DNA of 64,000 bases from Plotosus lineatus (taxonomy: Eukaryota > Chordata > Actinopteri > Siluriformes > Plotosidae), in assembly GCA_024760905.1 (NCBI GenBank), contig CM045729.1, positions 51,838,580 to 51,902,579 of the forward strand. The letters are read 5' to 3'. Under the pieces are notes generated by a model. The model did no database searches, was not told where the DNA came from, and was given only the letters and a program-made list of their open reading frames with translations. A program made the translations under genes and the position numbers. Below, piece by piece: positions 12,324 to 22,587 of this stretch; the first letter of the stretch is position 1, and the number at the start of each line of letters is the position of its first letter.

Positions 12324-12359
<36 letters not shown>
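12235..12359. repeat. (CTGT)n/(CTAT)n microsatellite
   Basis: About 125 bp of tetranucleotide repeats that switch from CTGT to CTAT and back to CTGT. Confidence 0.97.
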
Positions 12360-12439
12360 GCACCACAAATGGCATTAAACCTTTATTGTGCATAAGAAAC
12401 CTTAATGTTCACTGTGTTCAGAAATGCCATCTTTGGGAC

Positions 12440-12680
12440 CATCACAAAATAGAAAAAAGTATTGCATTTGGACAAATTGTGTGCTCCAAACCAAAGAATA
12501 CTGCACCATCCAGGATATTTTCTCTGTAACAAGTGCAGGTCTGTCATGATATGGGGTTGTGTCATTGCCAAAGGTAACTTACACTTGTTTGGTTGCAGCA
12601 TTAATACGGAAAAGTGCTCGAATTTTTTAAGCAACTTGTTTGAAACAACTTGTCCCTGTTTCACACTATGATCTGTTTTT
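12440..12680 (+). mobile_element. Possible Tc1-like transposase remnant
   Basis: The frame at 12462-12671 contains SVMIWGCVIAKGNLHLFGCS followed by NTEK, which resembles the SVMvWGC-sakG segment between the first and second catalytic aspartates of Tc1-like transposases. No inverted repeat and no DDE residue was found. Chance resemblance is possible. Confidence 0.35.
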
Positions 12681-12959
12681 AGAAAGAAATGGGGGGAAAA
12701 ACACCCAACAATATTTCATCACTTGGTGTTTTTAGTTCTTAAACATCATCACAATATCAAGTGCTGTGAGACAAAATGAAAACATTTCAACATACAAGAA
12801 CTGAAATTTTAATAAAACAATACACTTGAATGACAACAATTTAAAAATTAATTAATTCATAAAATTCACAAAGTAAAAAAAAAACTAATAACATTGTGTT
12901 AGCTTGTATGAAATGCAGTTAAAATTATTTATGAATCATTGTTTCAATTATTTCAACAT

Positions 12960-12971
12960 ACTGTCCCAGCT
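12960..12971. repeat. Target-site duplication, left copy
   Basis: ACTGTCCCAGCT, repeated exactly at 13319-13330. Confidence 0.92.
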
Positions 12972-13318
12972 GGGGCAGTGGTGGTGTAGTGGTATAGGGC
13001 CCTGGATCGCTGATCCAAAGGTTGAGGGTTCGAGTCCCACTCTCCACAAGGTTGTCACTGTCCCCCCCCTCCACCCAGTGCAGCTAACTGGGTTATCAAA
13101 GGCGGGCCATGTCTCTCACTGTCTGTGGTGTGAGGCATGTAAAAGAACCATTGCTGACTTTCGTAAAGAGTAGGCTGGAAAGCTGTTGGCGTGTTTCCGC
13201 CCTGCGATGGCCTGGCAAGCTGTCCAGGGTGTACTCTGCCCTCGCCCGAAGTTGGCTGGGATGGGCACCAGCCTCCCCGCGACCCAAAGGATTAAGCGGT
13301 TACAGAAAATGAACATGA
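12972..13318 (+). repeat. tRNA-headed SINE with B tail (reference copy)
   Basis: Its first 225 bp match the RTE-tailed SINE at 5361-5710: the head TGGTGTAGTGGTATAGGGCC, a B-box GGTTCGAGTCCC and the AAAAGAACCATTGCTGACTT body. After GTGTTTCCG it switches to the B tail: CCTGCGATGGCCTGGCAAGC, then GGGATGGGCACCAGCCTCCC, then AAGCGGTTACAGAAAATGAA. A perfect 12-bp target duplication encloses head and tail together, so the chimera inserted as one unit. Confidence 0.92.
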
Positions 13319-13330
13319 ACTGTCCCAGCT
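13319..13330. repeat. Target-site duplication, right copy
   Basis: Exact copy of 12960-12971. Confidence 0.92.
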
Positions 13331-13378
13331 ATTTCGTATTTGTGATTATAACTCAATACCACCATTTAATGTGAATAG

Positions 13379-13688
13379 GGCAGTGGTGGCCTGGTGGTAA
13401 AGGACCCTGGATCGCTGATCCTAAGGTTGGGGGTTTGAGTCCCACTCTCCACAAGGTTGTCACTGTCTCCCCTCTCCACCCAGTGCAGCTAACTGGGTTA
13501 TCAAAGGCCAGCTATGCCTCTCACTGTCTATGGTGAGAGGCATGTAAAAGAACCATTGCTAGGCTGCAAAGCCGTCAGCGTGTTTCTGCCCCTTGCTAAG
13601 GGTTGTGTAAGGAAAGGGCATCCGACGTAAAAAAAACTATGCCAAATCAAACATGCGAATCTGATAATTCACTGTGGAGACCCCTTAA
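13379..13688 (+). repeat. tRNA-headed SINE with RTE-type tail, 3'-truncated
   Basis: Head GCAGTGGTGGCCTGGTGGTA and B-box GGTTTGAGTCCC are present. A short deletion follows CCATTGCT. The tail stops at ACTGTGGAGACCCC, where an inverted V-SINE begins. Confidence 0.88.
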
Positions 13689-13958
13689 CATCCGGGGATG
13701 TCGTTGGGGTGCCTTCATGGCGAGACTTGGGCTGATTTGGCCTGGTGGCACCCATCCGTCTCAAGGTCATTAACTAATGCGAACCTACGGGCAATTTAGA
13801 ACGGCCAGTTAACCTACTGTGCATGTCTTTGGATTGTGGGATGAAACCGGAGCACCTGGAGGAAACCCACACAAGCACGGGGAGAACATGCAAACTCCAC
13901 ACAGAAATGCCCAGGCCGGGAATCGAACCCAGGCCTTCTTGCTGTGAGGCGGTCAGCA
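13689..13958 (-). repeat. V-SINE/DANA-like SINE
   Basis: On the minus strand: CTCACAGCAAGAAGGCCTGG, GGTTCGATTCCC, TTTCTGTGTGGAGTTTGCATG, and a 3' segment ending in CGACATCCCCGGATGTTAAG. It is close to the copy at 27424-27718. Confidence 0.85.
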
Positions 13959-13959
13959 T

Positions 13960-14320
13960 GATTAAGCTTTACATAGAGCCTGTATGGTAGAGTTCTGAGT
14001 CATGATTGGCTTACAGGCTTCTCCCTGTATTAGCCATACATTCGATCATGTGCACAACCAAATGTCCAGAGGACAGTTAAGATAATCCGATAATGTAAAG
14101 CCAAAACAGCAGAACTTTTCAGACATGGCTAGGTATATTCAGTAGCAGTTACCTTACTGCAGAATGATGTCAGGCGTTCCAACGTGTTAAAGCTTTCAGC
14201 AAAGAAGCACAAACTTTCACATGAATGTTGAAAACGGGTTTAAAAAGCATCAATGACTTCTTCTCAACATGTTGGAGAAGTGTACACACTGTTTGGCCAA
14301 AAAAATGGCTGCTTAAATCT
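13960..14320. other. Intergenic DNA, nothing recognised
   Basis: No gene or repeat family recognised. Confidence 0.4.
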
Positions 14321-14338
14321 AAATCGATTAATACATGA

Positions 14339-14680
14339 GAGATTTCCTTTCGGCTTTTAACCCCTTTTCAGGGGTCGCCACAGCAAATGATTCGCATGTT
14401 TGATTTGGTATAGGTTTTTACGTCGGATGCCTTTCCTGATACAACCCTTTAGCAAGGGACAGAAACACGCTGACGGATTTGCAGCTACTCTTTACGAAAG
14501 TCAGCAATGGTTCTTTTACATGCTTCTCACCATAGACAGTGAGAGACATGGTCGACCTTTGATAACCCAGTTAGCTACATTGGGGGGGACAGTGACGACC
14601 TTGTGGAGAGTGGGACTCGAATCTCCAACCTTTGGATCAGCGATCCAGTACCCTATACCACCAGCCCACCACTGCCCTTA
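14339..14680 (-). repeat. tRNA-headed SINE with RTE-type tail
   Basis: Inverted copy of the 5361-5710 family. Flanked by AATCGATTAATACATGA (14322-14338) and AATAGATGAATACATGA (14681-14697), a 17-bp target duplication with two mismatches. Confidence 0.9.
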
Positions 14681-14697
14681 AATAGATGAATACATGA

Positions 14698-15160
14698 TAG
14701 CCTTTAATTAATTACTGCAGGTATGTGTTTCAGCAGCAACAGTGTGATTAATCGGAAATGATGTAATGAGTTGCTTCTAATTCCTTAACCAAAAAGTTAG
14801 ATGTATCCTGTGGTCAAGTAAGAGAAGTTACTGTGTTTCAGAATGGACACAATGACCTGCATATTGGTTTGCAACAAGTAAAGAAAATGTTGAAATACAT
14901 GAAATGTATGCTCTCAATTGTAAAAATAAATCATTGTTTGTAGTGTTGTGAGTAAGCAAGAGTTAATGCAGTTACTGTAAGATGGAAAATGTCTTTTAGT
15001 TTGAATATTATGCAGTATGACAATGGGCATGTGTAAAGTTTTTTCCTCTGGAGAAAATTCTACTAGAACTGATGCTCTGCTTTATTCATTCCTCCGATAT
15101 TATTTTTGTACTGAAATTGGGTGTACATGCAAGAATCTCTGCACAAACCACCTCTTTTAA
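14698..15160. other. Intergenic DNA, nothing recognised
   Basis: No gene or repeat family recognised. Confidence 0.4.
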
Positions 15161-15164
15161 CTCC

Positions 15165-15507
15165 TTTTAACTTTGCTTAATCCTAATTAGGGTCAAGGGG
15201 AGGCTGGCGTCCATCCCAGTCAACTCCGGGCTCGGGCAGAGTAAACCCTAGACAGCTCGGCAGGCCATCACAGGGCGAAAACATGCTGATGACTATGCAG
15301 CCTACTCTTGACGAAAGTCAACAATGGTTCTTTTACATGCCTCACACCATGGACAGTGAGAGACATGGCCAGCCTTTTGATAACCAAGTTAGCTGTACTG
15401 GGGGGGGGGGGGCAGTGACAACCCATGGAGAGTGGGAATTGAACCCCCAACCTTAGGATCAGTGATCCAACACCCTTTACCACCAGACCACCAGACCACC
15501 ACTGCCC
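15165..15507 (-). repeat. tRNA-headed SINE with B tail
   Basis: Inverted. The B tail lies on the left (CTTAATCCTAATTAGGGTCA), the shared body in the middle and the tRNA-like head on the right (CAGACCACCACTGCCCC). A run of ten Gs lies at about 15402-15412. Confidence 0.88.
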
Positions 15508-16048
15508 CACAGAGTAATGTGATTTCAGAAATGATTGGAAATAGGCTCAAGAACTGCTCAACATGTTTTTAAAGCCTGGAAGGATAGTGGTGAACATTTT
15601 GCAAATGTGGTTAGAGAAATGATCTTCACTCAACATTATTGTATGTAAACAGCTATTTGGCCAGGATTATATTATATTAACTAGAAGTTGTTAATTGAAC
15701 TAATCAGAAGGAAAAGCTTCAATTTGCTCTGGAAGTATAAATATTGGACCTAATATTGGGTAAAGGTCATCTGGTGAGTCTACAATTTCACAGCAATGTA
15801 CACATCAGGATAAGAAGAGAAGTGCATTGTGCGACTATAACTAGTAGTAGACAAAGTACAAGCCTCTGTAAGCAGAGCTATAATTTGAGATGACTTATGT
15901 TGGTCAGTCAAAGCTCAGGCTTGTTACGGAAAAATAAATGAATTGAGCTGATAACCTGACAGTACTCAATGGCCAGGTTATCCCATGAATTGATCCCCCC
16001 ACCCACGATGGCACAAGCATATTCCAGGAGAACTCAAATAGTGAAATA

Positions 16049-16944
16049 CAGTCGGCCCTCTACTTACAAAAATCTCTGAATACGAAAAATCCAGATTATG
16101 AAAAACATTTTCCTAAATTCTCATCCTCTTTTTACGAAAAGCAACAAAAGCACCATTCAAAAATTCAAACATGCCATTAAAACATTCAAACAATGCGCGA
16201 GTTACTCTCTCAATGGCTGTACCCCAACATCCCGCCCCGCTGGCCTCCCATTGGCCAGGAGGGAGCTGAACTGTACCCATACTTCCTGTTTGTCACTTCC
16301 TGTTTTCACTTCCTGTTTGTTGGTGAAGCAGAGTTAAACAGGACTGTTGACTCATGAGTTGTATTGAGATTGCTCTTTGCAACGTTATATTTCGTTATCC
16401 ATCATGGACCCCAAGAAAGTGATTCCTGGTGATACCGAAAAGAAGATGCGGGCTTTGTTATCAATCGAAGTGAAGCGGGAGATAATTAAAAACTACAAAA
16501 GTGGGAGGCAGTTGAGCGAAATCGCAAAGGAGTATGGCCGAAACCCTTCCACAATCGGGACGATATTGAAGCAGAAGGAGACCTTAAAAATTGGAGATAC
16601 AGTGACGGAGGCGATTATTTCGGAAAAAGCAACTGTCATATTTAAGAACCTCGTGAAGGAGGGTGGGGGTGAGGGTTCTTCAGACCAGCAACCCACGGAC
16701 TTTAAAGCATCGCATGGGTGGTTTCAGAGATTTAAAAAAAGGTAAATAATTTTCTTGTACTTTTAACACATATTTCAAACAAAATTGTTGTACTTTTATA
16801 GTTTTTAAAGGGTTTATGGGGTAGTCTTGGGAGCCTTGGAACGAATCACGCGTTTTTCATGTAAAATGCACCTCTACTTACGAAAACTCCAGGTTACAAA
16901 AAAGGCGCTGGAACGGATTAATTTCGTAAGTATAGGGCCGACTG
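16049..16944 (+). mobile_element. pogo/Tigger-like transposon, internally deleted
   Basis: The terminal inverted repeats are CAGTCGGCCCTCTACTTAC on the left and the complement of GTAAGTATAGGGCCGACTG on the right, flanked by TA duplications at 16047-16048 and 16945-16946. At about 896 bp it is far shorter than an autonomous Tigger element. It encodes only the N-terminal DNA-binding part of the transposase (see 16377-16745) and has no DDE domain. It sits inside a mariner-like remnant. Confidence 0.85.
16377..16745 (+). CDS. Tigger-like transposase N-terminal DNA-binding domain (truncated)
   Basis: This 122-codon frame is intact. Its likely start is the MDPKK methionine at 16404, because Tigger/CENP-B-type proteins begin with MxPKK or similar. 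Residues about 25-60 form a CENP-B-N-like helix-turn-helix (EVKREIIKNYKSGRQLSEIA, then KEYGRNPSTIGTILKQK). The end, SHGWFQRFKKR, is the start of the second CENP-B-type helix-turn-helix. The frame then stops, and about 200 bp later the right inverted repeat begins, so the catalytic DDE domain has been removed by internal deletion. If expressed, the product could bind DNA but not cut it. Whether it is transcribed cannot be told. It may simply be a fossil that has not yet collected stops. Confidence 0.7.
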   Translation: MQRYISLSIMDPKKVIPGDTEKKMRALLSIEVKREIIKNYKSGRQLSEIAKEYGRNPSTIGTILKQKETLKIGDTVTEAIISEKATVIFKNLVKEGGGEGSSDQQPTDFKASHGWFQRFKKR

Positions 16945-17115
16945 TAGGGGATCAAGGAGCACAAAGACTTTTTTTACTTACTACATGACTATTGCATAGT
17001 TCTAACCTTACCTCTATTGAAAGTCTTTGGGGTGTAGTGAAAAAACTTTTAATGGAGCGGTCCAACACTCCTGTCAACAATACAAGATCTTGGTTAAAAA
17101 AAAATATTTCAGTTG

Positions 17116-17757
17116 TGGACAGTAATAAATGTTATGGCATATTCCATTATTGACATAATATTGACATAATATTGCCATACTGCATACAGTTCTCAAAACA
17201 ATGCCACAGCAAACATATGAAGCATAATCCCAAATAATAACTGGCCAATTGAACTGAATTAGAATAAAAATATTTTGATTAATGTCACTGCAAGTTAGGA
17301 AAAATGCTATTAAAATAAAATACATTTTTATTCTACATTTTACAACAAATATTTGGTACAGTTGGTGTGGCTTTTATGTTCAGGAGTAAGGATTTATGTT
17401 CATAAAAGTCTTTAAGGAAACGGTCTTTAAGGAAACGGTCTGTGGGTGTCAGAGCAGCGTTATTTAATCTGTTTGAGGGAGAGACTAAGAAAGCAAATTT
17501 TTACAAAATGCAATTTTCTCAGTAAGTCAAGATTTAATTATGAATGGCCAAGTGGCCTTTCATTTGGACTAGACAGACATGTAACAATTAGCAACAGAGC
17601 CAAAAGTGGATCACAGGTCATGTACATACATATACCTCTCAGGGGTGTCGTAGCCATGTTCTGAAAAGTGATTGATTTCAGTGCTGACTCTAAGAATTAG
17701 ACACTGTGTCCAGCCTAAGGCCAAATCAGAACCAGCATTGCTTTCAACTTCCTGTGT

Positions 17758-17758
<1 letters not shown>
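17116..17758. other. Intergenic DNA, nothing recognised
   Basis: Contains a small tandem duplication of TCTTTAAGGAAACGG near 17409-17438. Otherwise nothing is recognised. Confidence 0.45.
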
Positions 17759-17833
<75 letters not shown>

Positions 17834-17838
17834 ACACA
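17759..17838. repeat. (CA)n microsatellite
   Basis: About 80 bp of CA, slightly interrupted at the right end. Confidence 0.97.
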
Positions 17839-18285
17839 AACACATTGACTGCTATTCTTACTGTTCTCATCTAAAATGTAACAGAATCCATGTTCTTCTG
17901 GTCAGACCCAGACACACACGGCCCTGAAAGTCTTCCTCAGATATCACATTACTACAGACCATATCTGCAGCTCAGCATCCATATATCTCTGACCATTATC
18001 TATCAATTAAAGTGTGTGTGCATCCTGCGTAGGGTGCTGTGCAGCGTGCTGCCCTCACTGACCAGCCGCTGAACTCTCTCATGCTCGTGAACAACATGGT
18101 CAGCCAGCGCTGCTCGTTTGTCATGTTGCACACTGACAGTAAAAGGTCATCGGCTCCCATCGCTGCAAGCCAGAAAGAGCAGCCTCCATTTTACCCAACA
18201 GTATGGATTTGTCTCAAAGTGTGAAACGATGAAGAAACATGCACATGCATCCACTCACACCATTTTATTTAATCTTGGCCAAATA

Positions 18286-18290
<5 letters not shown>
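17839..18290. other. Intergenic DNA with a GC-richer patch
   Basis: 18030-18200 is richer in GC than its surroundings and reads openly in one frame on the plus strand, but no domain or splice structure could be supported. Confidence 0.35.

Positions 18291-18364
<74 letters not shown>
18291..18364. repeat. (TA)n microsatellite
   Basis: About 74 bp of pure TA. Confidence 0.97.
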
Positions 18365-18368
<4 letters not shown>

Positions 18369-18422
18369 CCCCTACCCGCTGTGAAATAATGTAGAAAAAT
18401 ACAGTCAGATTATTCTTTATAT

Positions 18423-18744
18423 CAGGGGTCACCAACCTTTTTGAAACTGAGAGCTACTTCTTGGCTACCAATTAATGTGAAGGGCTACCAGGTCAATACA
18501 CACCTCTGAAATTACAAATTTGGCTCAAATTACCTTTAATTGTGTTACTAATAATAATTAATGATATTCATCTATGTGAAGATTTTGATTTGATTTAAAA
18601 ATACAGTATATTCAGAACAATTAGATGCAGTTCAATGGAGAGTGGCACTATGGCGCTGTGGGCCTGTCCTAACAGGTCCGCGGGCAACTTATATTGTCCT
18701 TGCGGGCTACCTGGTGCCCACGGGCACCACGTTGGTGATCGCTG
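18423..18744. mobile_element. hAT-type MITE
   Basis: The left end CAGGGGTCACCAACCTTTTT and the right end GTTGGTGATCGCTG are inverted repeats of the hAT/Charlie type. The element is flanked by a perfect 8-bp duplication, CTTTATAT, at 18415-18422 and 18745-18752. At 322 bp it encodes nothing. The terminal segments keep the GAGCTACTTC/GCGGGCTACCTGG pairing. Confidence 0.9.
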
Positions 18745-18752
18745 CTTTATAT

Positions 18753-19214
18753 AGTTGAATTATCTGCTCTTAATAATAGGCTTTAGATAAGGAAAACCTT
18801 GAAAATGAATTATTCAATTCTAGACTAAAAAGTAAGGAGAACATAGAAATAAACTGACATTTACATACCCTCTGGTTCACCCTTAGATGGCCTGCTCAGT
18901 ATTTCCTAGTTTACCACTGTATCAAAACACCCCGGCTGGCATATTAAAAGGTTCCTTAAGTCAACACAGGAAACACCTTCTGGCTAACTATTCTGTCTCT
19001 TCTTCTCGACACTCACACTCAAGAAGGATGCTCAAATTAAACCATCCGAGGACAAAAATATTTCATTACTTATAAACCAGGTCAAGTGGTAAAAGAACCA
19101 TGATGATAACATTTTTAAGCATTTATCTTTCTTAGTCTTTTCCCATTTGTGAATGTGAATCACATCTGCCTTTTGTACATTTTATTAGAATTCTATGTAA
19201 AAATTTGTATTAAA
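18753..19214. other. Intergenic DNA, nothing recognised
   Basis: No gene or repeat family recognised. Confidence 0.4.
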
Positions 19215-19224
19215 TTAGATTTTT

Positions 19225-19520
19225 CTTTCACCAGCTGATACCAGGCAGATTACTGGGCCATAATACTTCTCCTGCAGCCTGCTGCACTCCTCTCTGCTCC
19301 ACTGGGGATGGATGGGGGAGAAGGGCGGAAACAGGAGCTTGCACATCATGGGCAAATGGTCAAGTTCCTGGCCCCCTCCCCTCCGGCTGGCATGATTTAG
19401 TGGAGGCTTGCTCTTCCTGCCATTATTCGTCTTGTGAAGCAGCGCTCTGCACTGAGGGAACCGCCTGGTGCCATGACCCGCAGGCCGTTCAACTCCATTC
19501 GGCACGCTGTTAACCCCTAC
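19225..19520. other. GC-rich single-copy island, candidate conserved element
   Basis: About 300 bp with clearly higher GC than the AT-rich flanks on both sides and no similarity to any repeat in the window. A minus-strand frame (part of 19215-19616) stays open through it but matches no protein family I recognise and lacks supported splice ends. It could be a conserved non-coding element, a non-coding RNA exon or an unrecognised coding exon. Confidence 0.35.
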
Positions 19521-19743
19521 TTTCCCATATATACTGTAATGCTTTATTATGCTTAGGTTTGTCAACCATATTACTAGAAGCTGGCTTGAGAATTTTCGAA
19601 GACTGTATGGATTCATTCATCAAATGAATACGTTTATTACTGTTTATATTCCACAGTATGAAAAGAAAACATGCATCACAACTGACAAACACATTATTTG
19701 TTTCACTTTTAGATGCAGTATTTATAAATAAGAAGTATCCATC

Positions 19744-19830
19744 TATTATTATTATTATTATTATTATTATTGTTGTTGTTGTTATTGGTATTATTATTAT
19801 TATAAGTCGTAGTAATAGTAGTAGTAGCAG
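19744..19830. repeat. (ATT)n/(GTT)n/(AGT)n trinucleotide array
   Basis: An imperfect trinucleotide run that changes from ATT to GTT, back to ATT, then to AGT. Confidence 0.93.
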
Positions 19831-19935
19831 TTATTATGACCAGAAAAATTATCTACAGGGATATTACTTAAGCCTTATAATGCATTGTTTTTTAGTTGCT
19901 TATGTTTAAATTGTAACATTTCAGTCCACATACAA

Positions 19936-20006
19936 ACACACACACACACACACACATGTCTATGTCTATATGTATGTATGTACAGCATGTACGCATGTGA
20001 GTGAGT

Positions 20007-20057
<51 letters not shown>
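19936..20057. repeat. (CA)n and (GT)n microsatellites in opposite phase
   Basis: A short CA run (19936-19956) and a longer GT run (20012-20057) are separated by about 55 bp. They could pair as an imperfect hairpin in single-stranded form. Confidence 0.92.
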
Positions 20058-20059
<2 letters not shown>

Positions 20060-20975
20060 AGCTTTCAATCCTGTTTGAAAGCAAACGTACTTCTAACACT
20101 AAACCATCAGGATATTTATATAAGACAAAAAAAGTGCTATTTTATTATGTAAATCTAACAAACTGTGTAGTGTGCTAGACATATCTATGTGGAGTAGGTA
20201 ATGATGATGTTTATCATTTCCAAAGTTCACTTCACTGTGGGTGTGTAATACTCTTAGGTGAAGAAAGGGTGAACCTGTCAGCCTGGGGCTGCAGTCACTC
20301 TGTTGAATCTTAGACAAACCCAGGTCATAAAGTTGACCTTTTCCCTTCTCTATGGCTCTATCAATAAGTGCTCATCTGCCTCACTTACTGCCTGTCATTC
20401 AAGGCCCACCTAGTGGTAAAACAATTAAGGATAAATACATGACTGCATTTTAGGATAGCATAATTAAACTTCCACGATAATAAAGGAAGACGTATTTATT
20501 CATATTTAATTATTGAGATCAGGATGAGCTAATACAGATTTTAATGCTTTTTGATATTAACACCAATCAGTTTGGGGTATGTCTCAACTGGTACAGAAGT
20601 TAACAAATGGGTTACATAGCCACTTCGCTATTTTTAGCCACAGACCATGCCTTTGGTGTGAAGGCCAGTTGCTGATGTCACCGAGCACACAACAACAGCT
20701 GGTGCAGAGAAGCCAGTGGGACTTCAATCAGATGGACGTCTCAGATGGATCACTTTTGGATTGGTGTCATGCATTTCTTTTTACTCTGATTCCTCTTGAC
20801 TACAGCTCATCTCTTGTCTTCAAAATAACACATAGTGGACTGCAGTAACCTTGACCATGTGGCATTCCAGCAGTGGCAGCATTTCATGTATTTTAAAGAA
20901 CAATATTGTTATATGTACAATTCACGTGTAATAATTTTTTTTAAATGTGCATGTAATATTTAAAAAGTCACTATA

Positions 20976-20978
<3 letters not shown>
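20058..20978. other. Intergenic DNA, nothing recognised
   Basis: Mostly AT-rich. 20640-20800 is more balanced in composition and single-copy. No exon could be supported. Confidence 0.4.

Positions 20979-21024
<46 letters not shown>
20979..21024. repeat. (CA)n microsatellite
   Basis: A pure CA run of about 46 bp. Confidence 0.96.
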
Positions 21025-21028
<4 letters not shown>

Positions 21029-21399
21029 TATATATGTTATATACACCATATACTATATATGTTATTACTCCATCAAACACTGAGCTTTTGTCAGTGTATC
21101 CAGATAGAATAGTTAAAAATGAATAACTGATAAATAAATTGAACATGTTAAGGATTTGACTACATTTTGCATCGTAATATGATTGCTCATAAATCAAACA
21201 ATTTTTAAGAAAAATGTATTAATCAGATCAGGAATTAAAAGATGCAAAACAAGGATGTGCTCTATCCCATTCCCACTGGGAACTTTCTCACTGCATCATG
21301 TCTCTGAATCTCACTACTGGATTCACAATGCAGATAATAGCAGCATAGAGCTGAGGAATGAACAGATTAATAGGATAAAGTAAAAAAGTCCCGTCCCCC

Positions 21400-21402
<3 letters not shown>

Positions 21403-21468
<66 letters not shown>

Positions 21469-21557
21469 CCTGCAGAATAAGAAACAGCAGAAAGCATACA
21501 GAATGACATTCTTCCTCATAGAGGACATCACGTCACTGGAGACCATCAGCTCTGCAT

Positions 21558-21602
<45 letters not shown>

Positions 21603-21735
21603 CATCTCGATTGTGTGCAAGCGGGTAGGGTAGGGCTGCAATGTTTGTATCCCACAGGGGATGACTGTTAGGGCAGAACTACTACACTGGCACATTTTCT
21701 CCAGCATATATCAACCAGGCAGACAAACAAGGCAA

Positions 21736-21810
<75 letters not shown>
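21403..21810. repeat. Cluster of three CA/GT microsatellites
   Basis: A GT run at 21403-21463, a CA run at 21559-21599 and a GT run at 21739-21810 (with one CT interruption), within 410 bp and in alternating strand orientation. Confidence 0.95.
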
Positions 21811-21812
<2 letters not shown>

Positions 21813-22210
21813 TGCAGGAAGGGGGATGGGTAAGGTGTGCTCTGGTGGTAATATAACCATATGCTGGCTGTTAACAGAATGAAGACTAAAGACATTGCCA
21901 TGATCCATCTTCATTACAGCATTTCCCTCTTCTTCTTGCACCTTAGAGATGATGTTCTGCAGGGGGTCACCTGCGCATCCACTTTCACCATTTGTCCTGC
22001 ACTTCCTCCCACATTCTTTTCTAGTGTTCGTTTATCCTGTCACCACCTGGCTATTAGCATGTTCCTCCATTTCACAATTTTTCTTGTCTTACTTGGTAAA
22101 CCGTTTATTTCAACAATCCAGTGTAGACAATCTAACTATTTGTTGATTGTCATGGAACATTCTATCAGATGATTCTCAGGAATTAACTCAACTTAGCTTT
22201 ATCAATATTT
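21811..22210. other. Intergenic DNA, nothing recognised
   Basis: An open frame of 103 codons at 21861-22172 (plus strand) shows no motif that I recognise. Confidence 0.4.
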
Positions 22211-22220
22211 CAGCATTTTC

Positions 22221-22444
22221 TTTCTTCCTTTCGGCTTTTTCCCTTTTCTCGGGAGTCGCCACAGCGAATCTGATTCGCCCATTTGATTTGGCATAGGTTT
22301 TTACGTCGGATGCCCTTCCTGTCACAACCCTTGTTTTAGCAAGGGACAGAAACACGCTGACGGCTTTGCAGCTACTCTTTACGAAAGTCAGCAATGGTTC
22401 TTTTACATGCCTCTCACCATAGACAGTGAGAGAGAGTGGCCTGC
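22221..22444 (-). repeat. tRNA-headed SINE, 5'-truncated, RTE-type tail
   Basis: The tail end CCTTTCGGCTTTTTCCC is on the left, and the copy stops on the right within the body at ACCATAGACAGTGAGAG, so the tRNA head is missing. Flanked by CAGCATTTTC (22211-22220) and CAGCATATTC (22445-22454), a 10-bp duplication with one mismatch. Confidence 0.85.
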
Positions 22445-22587
22445 CAGCATATTCCACCCGAATTCAAAATTCAGCAAAAAGCCAATGCTAATCTGATATC
22501 TGAAAGAAGTCTGCAAAATAGCAAGACTTGCATAGTAATATATTTTCCTGCAGATGACGTGTTATTAATAATTCAATTTAGTTTGTA

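Larger units (their letters stand above)
15540..17115 (+). mobile_element. Mariner/Tc1-like remnant split by a Tigger-like element
   Basis: Left of the inserted element the frame ends in QIVK. Right of it, in a matching frame, comes GIKEHKDF and then TSIESLWGVVKKLLMERSNT, the region of the third catalytic acid and downstream basic helix of Tc1/mariner transposases. The codon at the join would be TAG where a tryptophan (TGG) is usual. The element is degenerate and its ends were not found. Confidence 0.5.

Noticed and set aside
19215..19616. Protein-coding exon in the GC-rich island
   Set aside because: The 133-codon frame matches no family that I recognise and has no convincing splice ends; kept only as an unexplained island.
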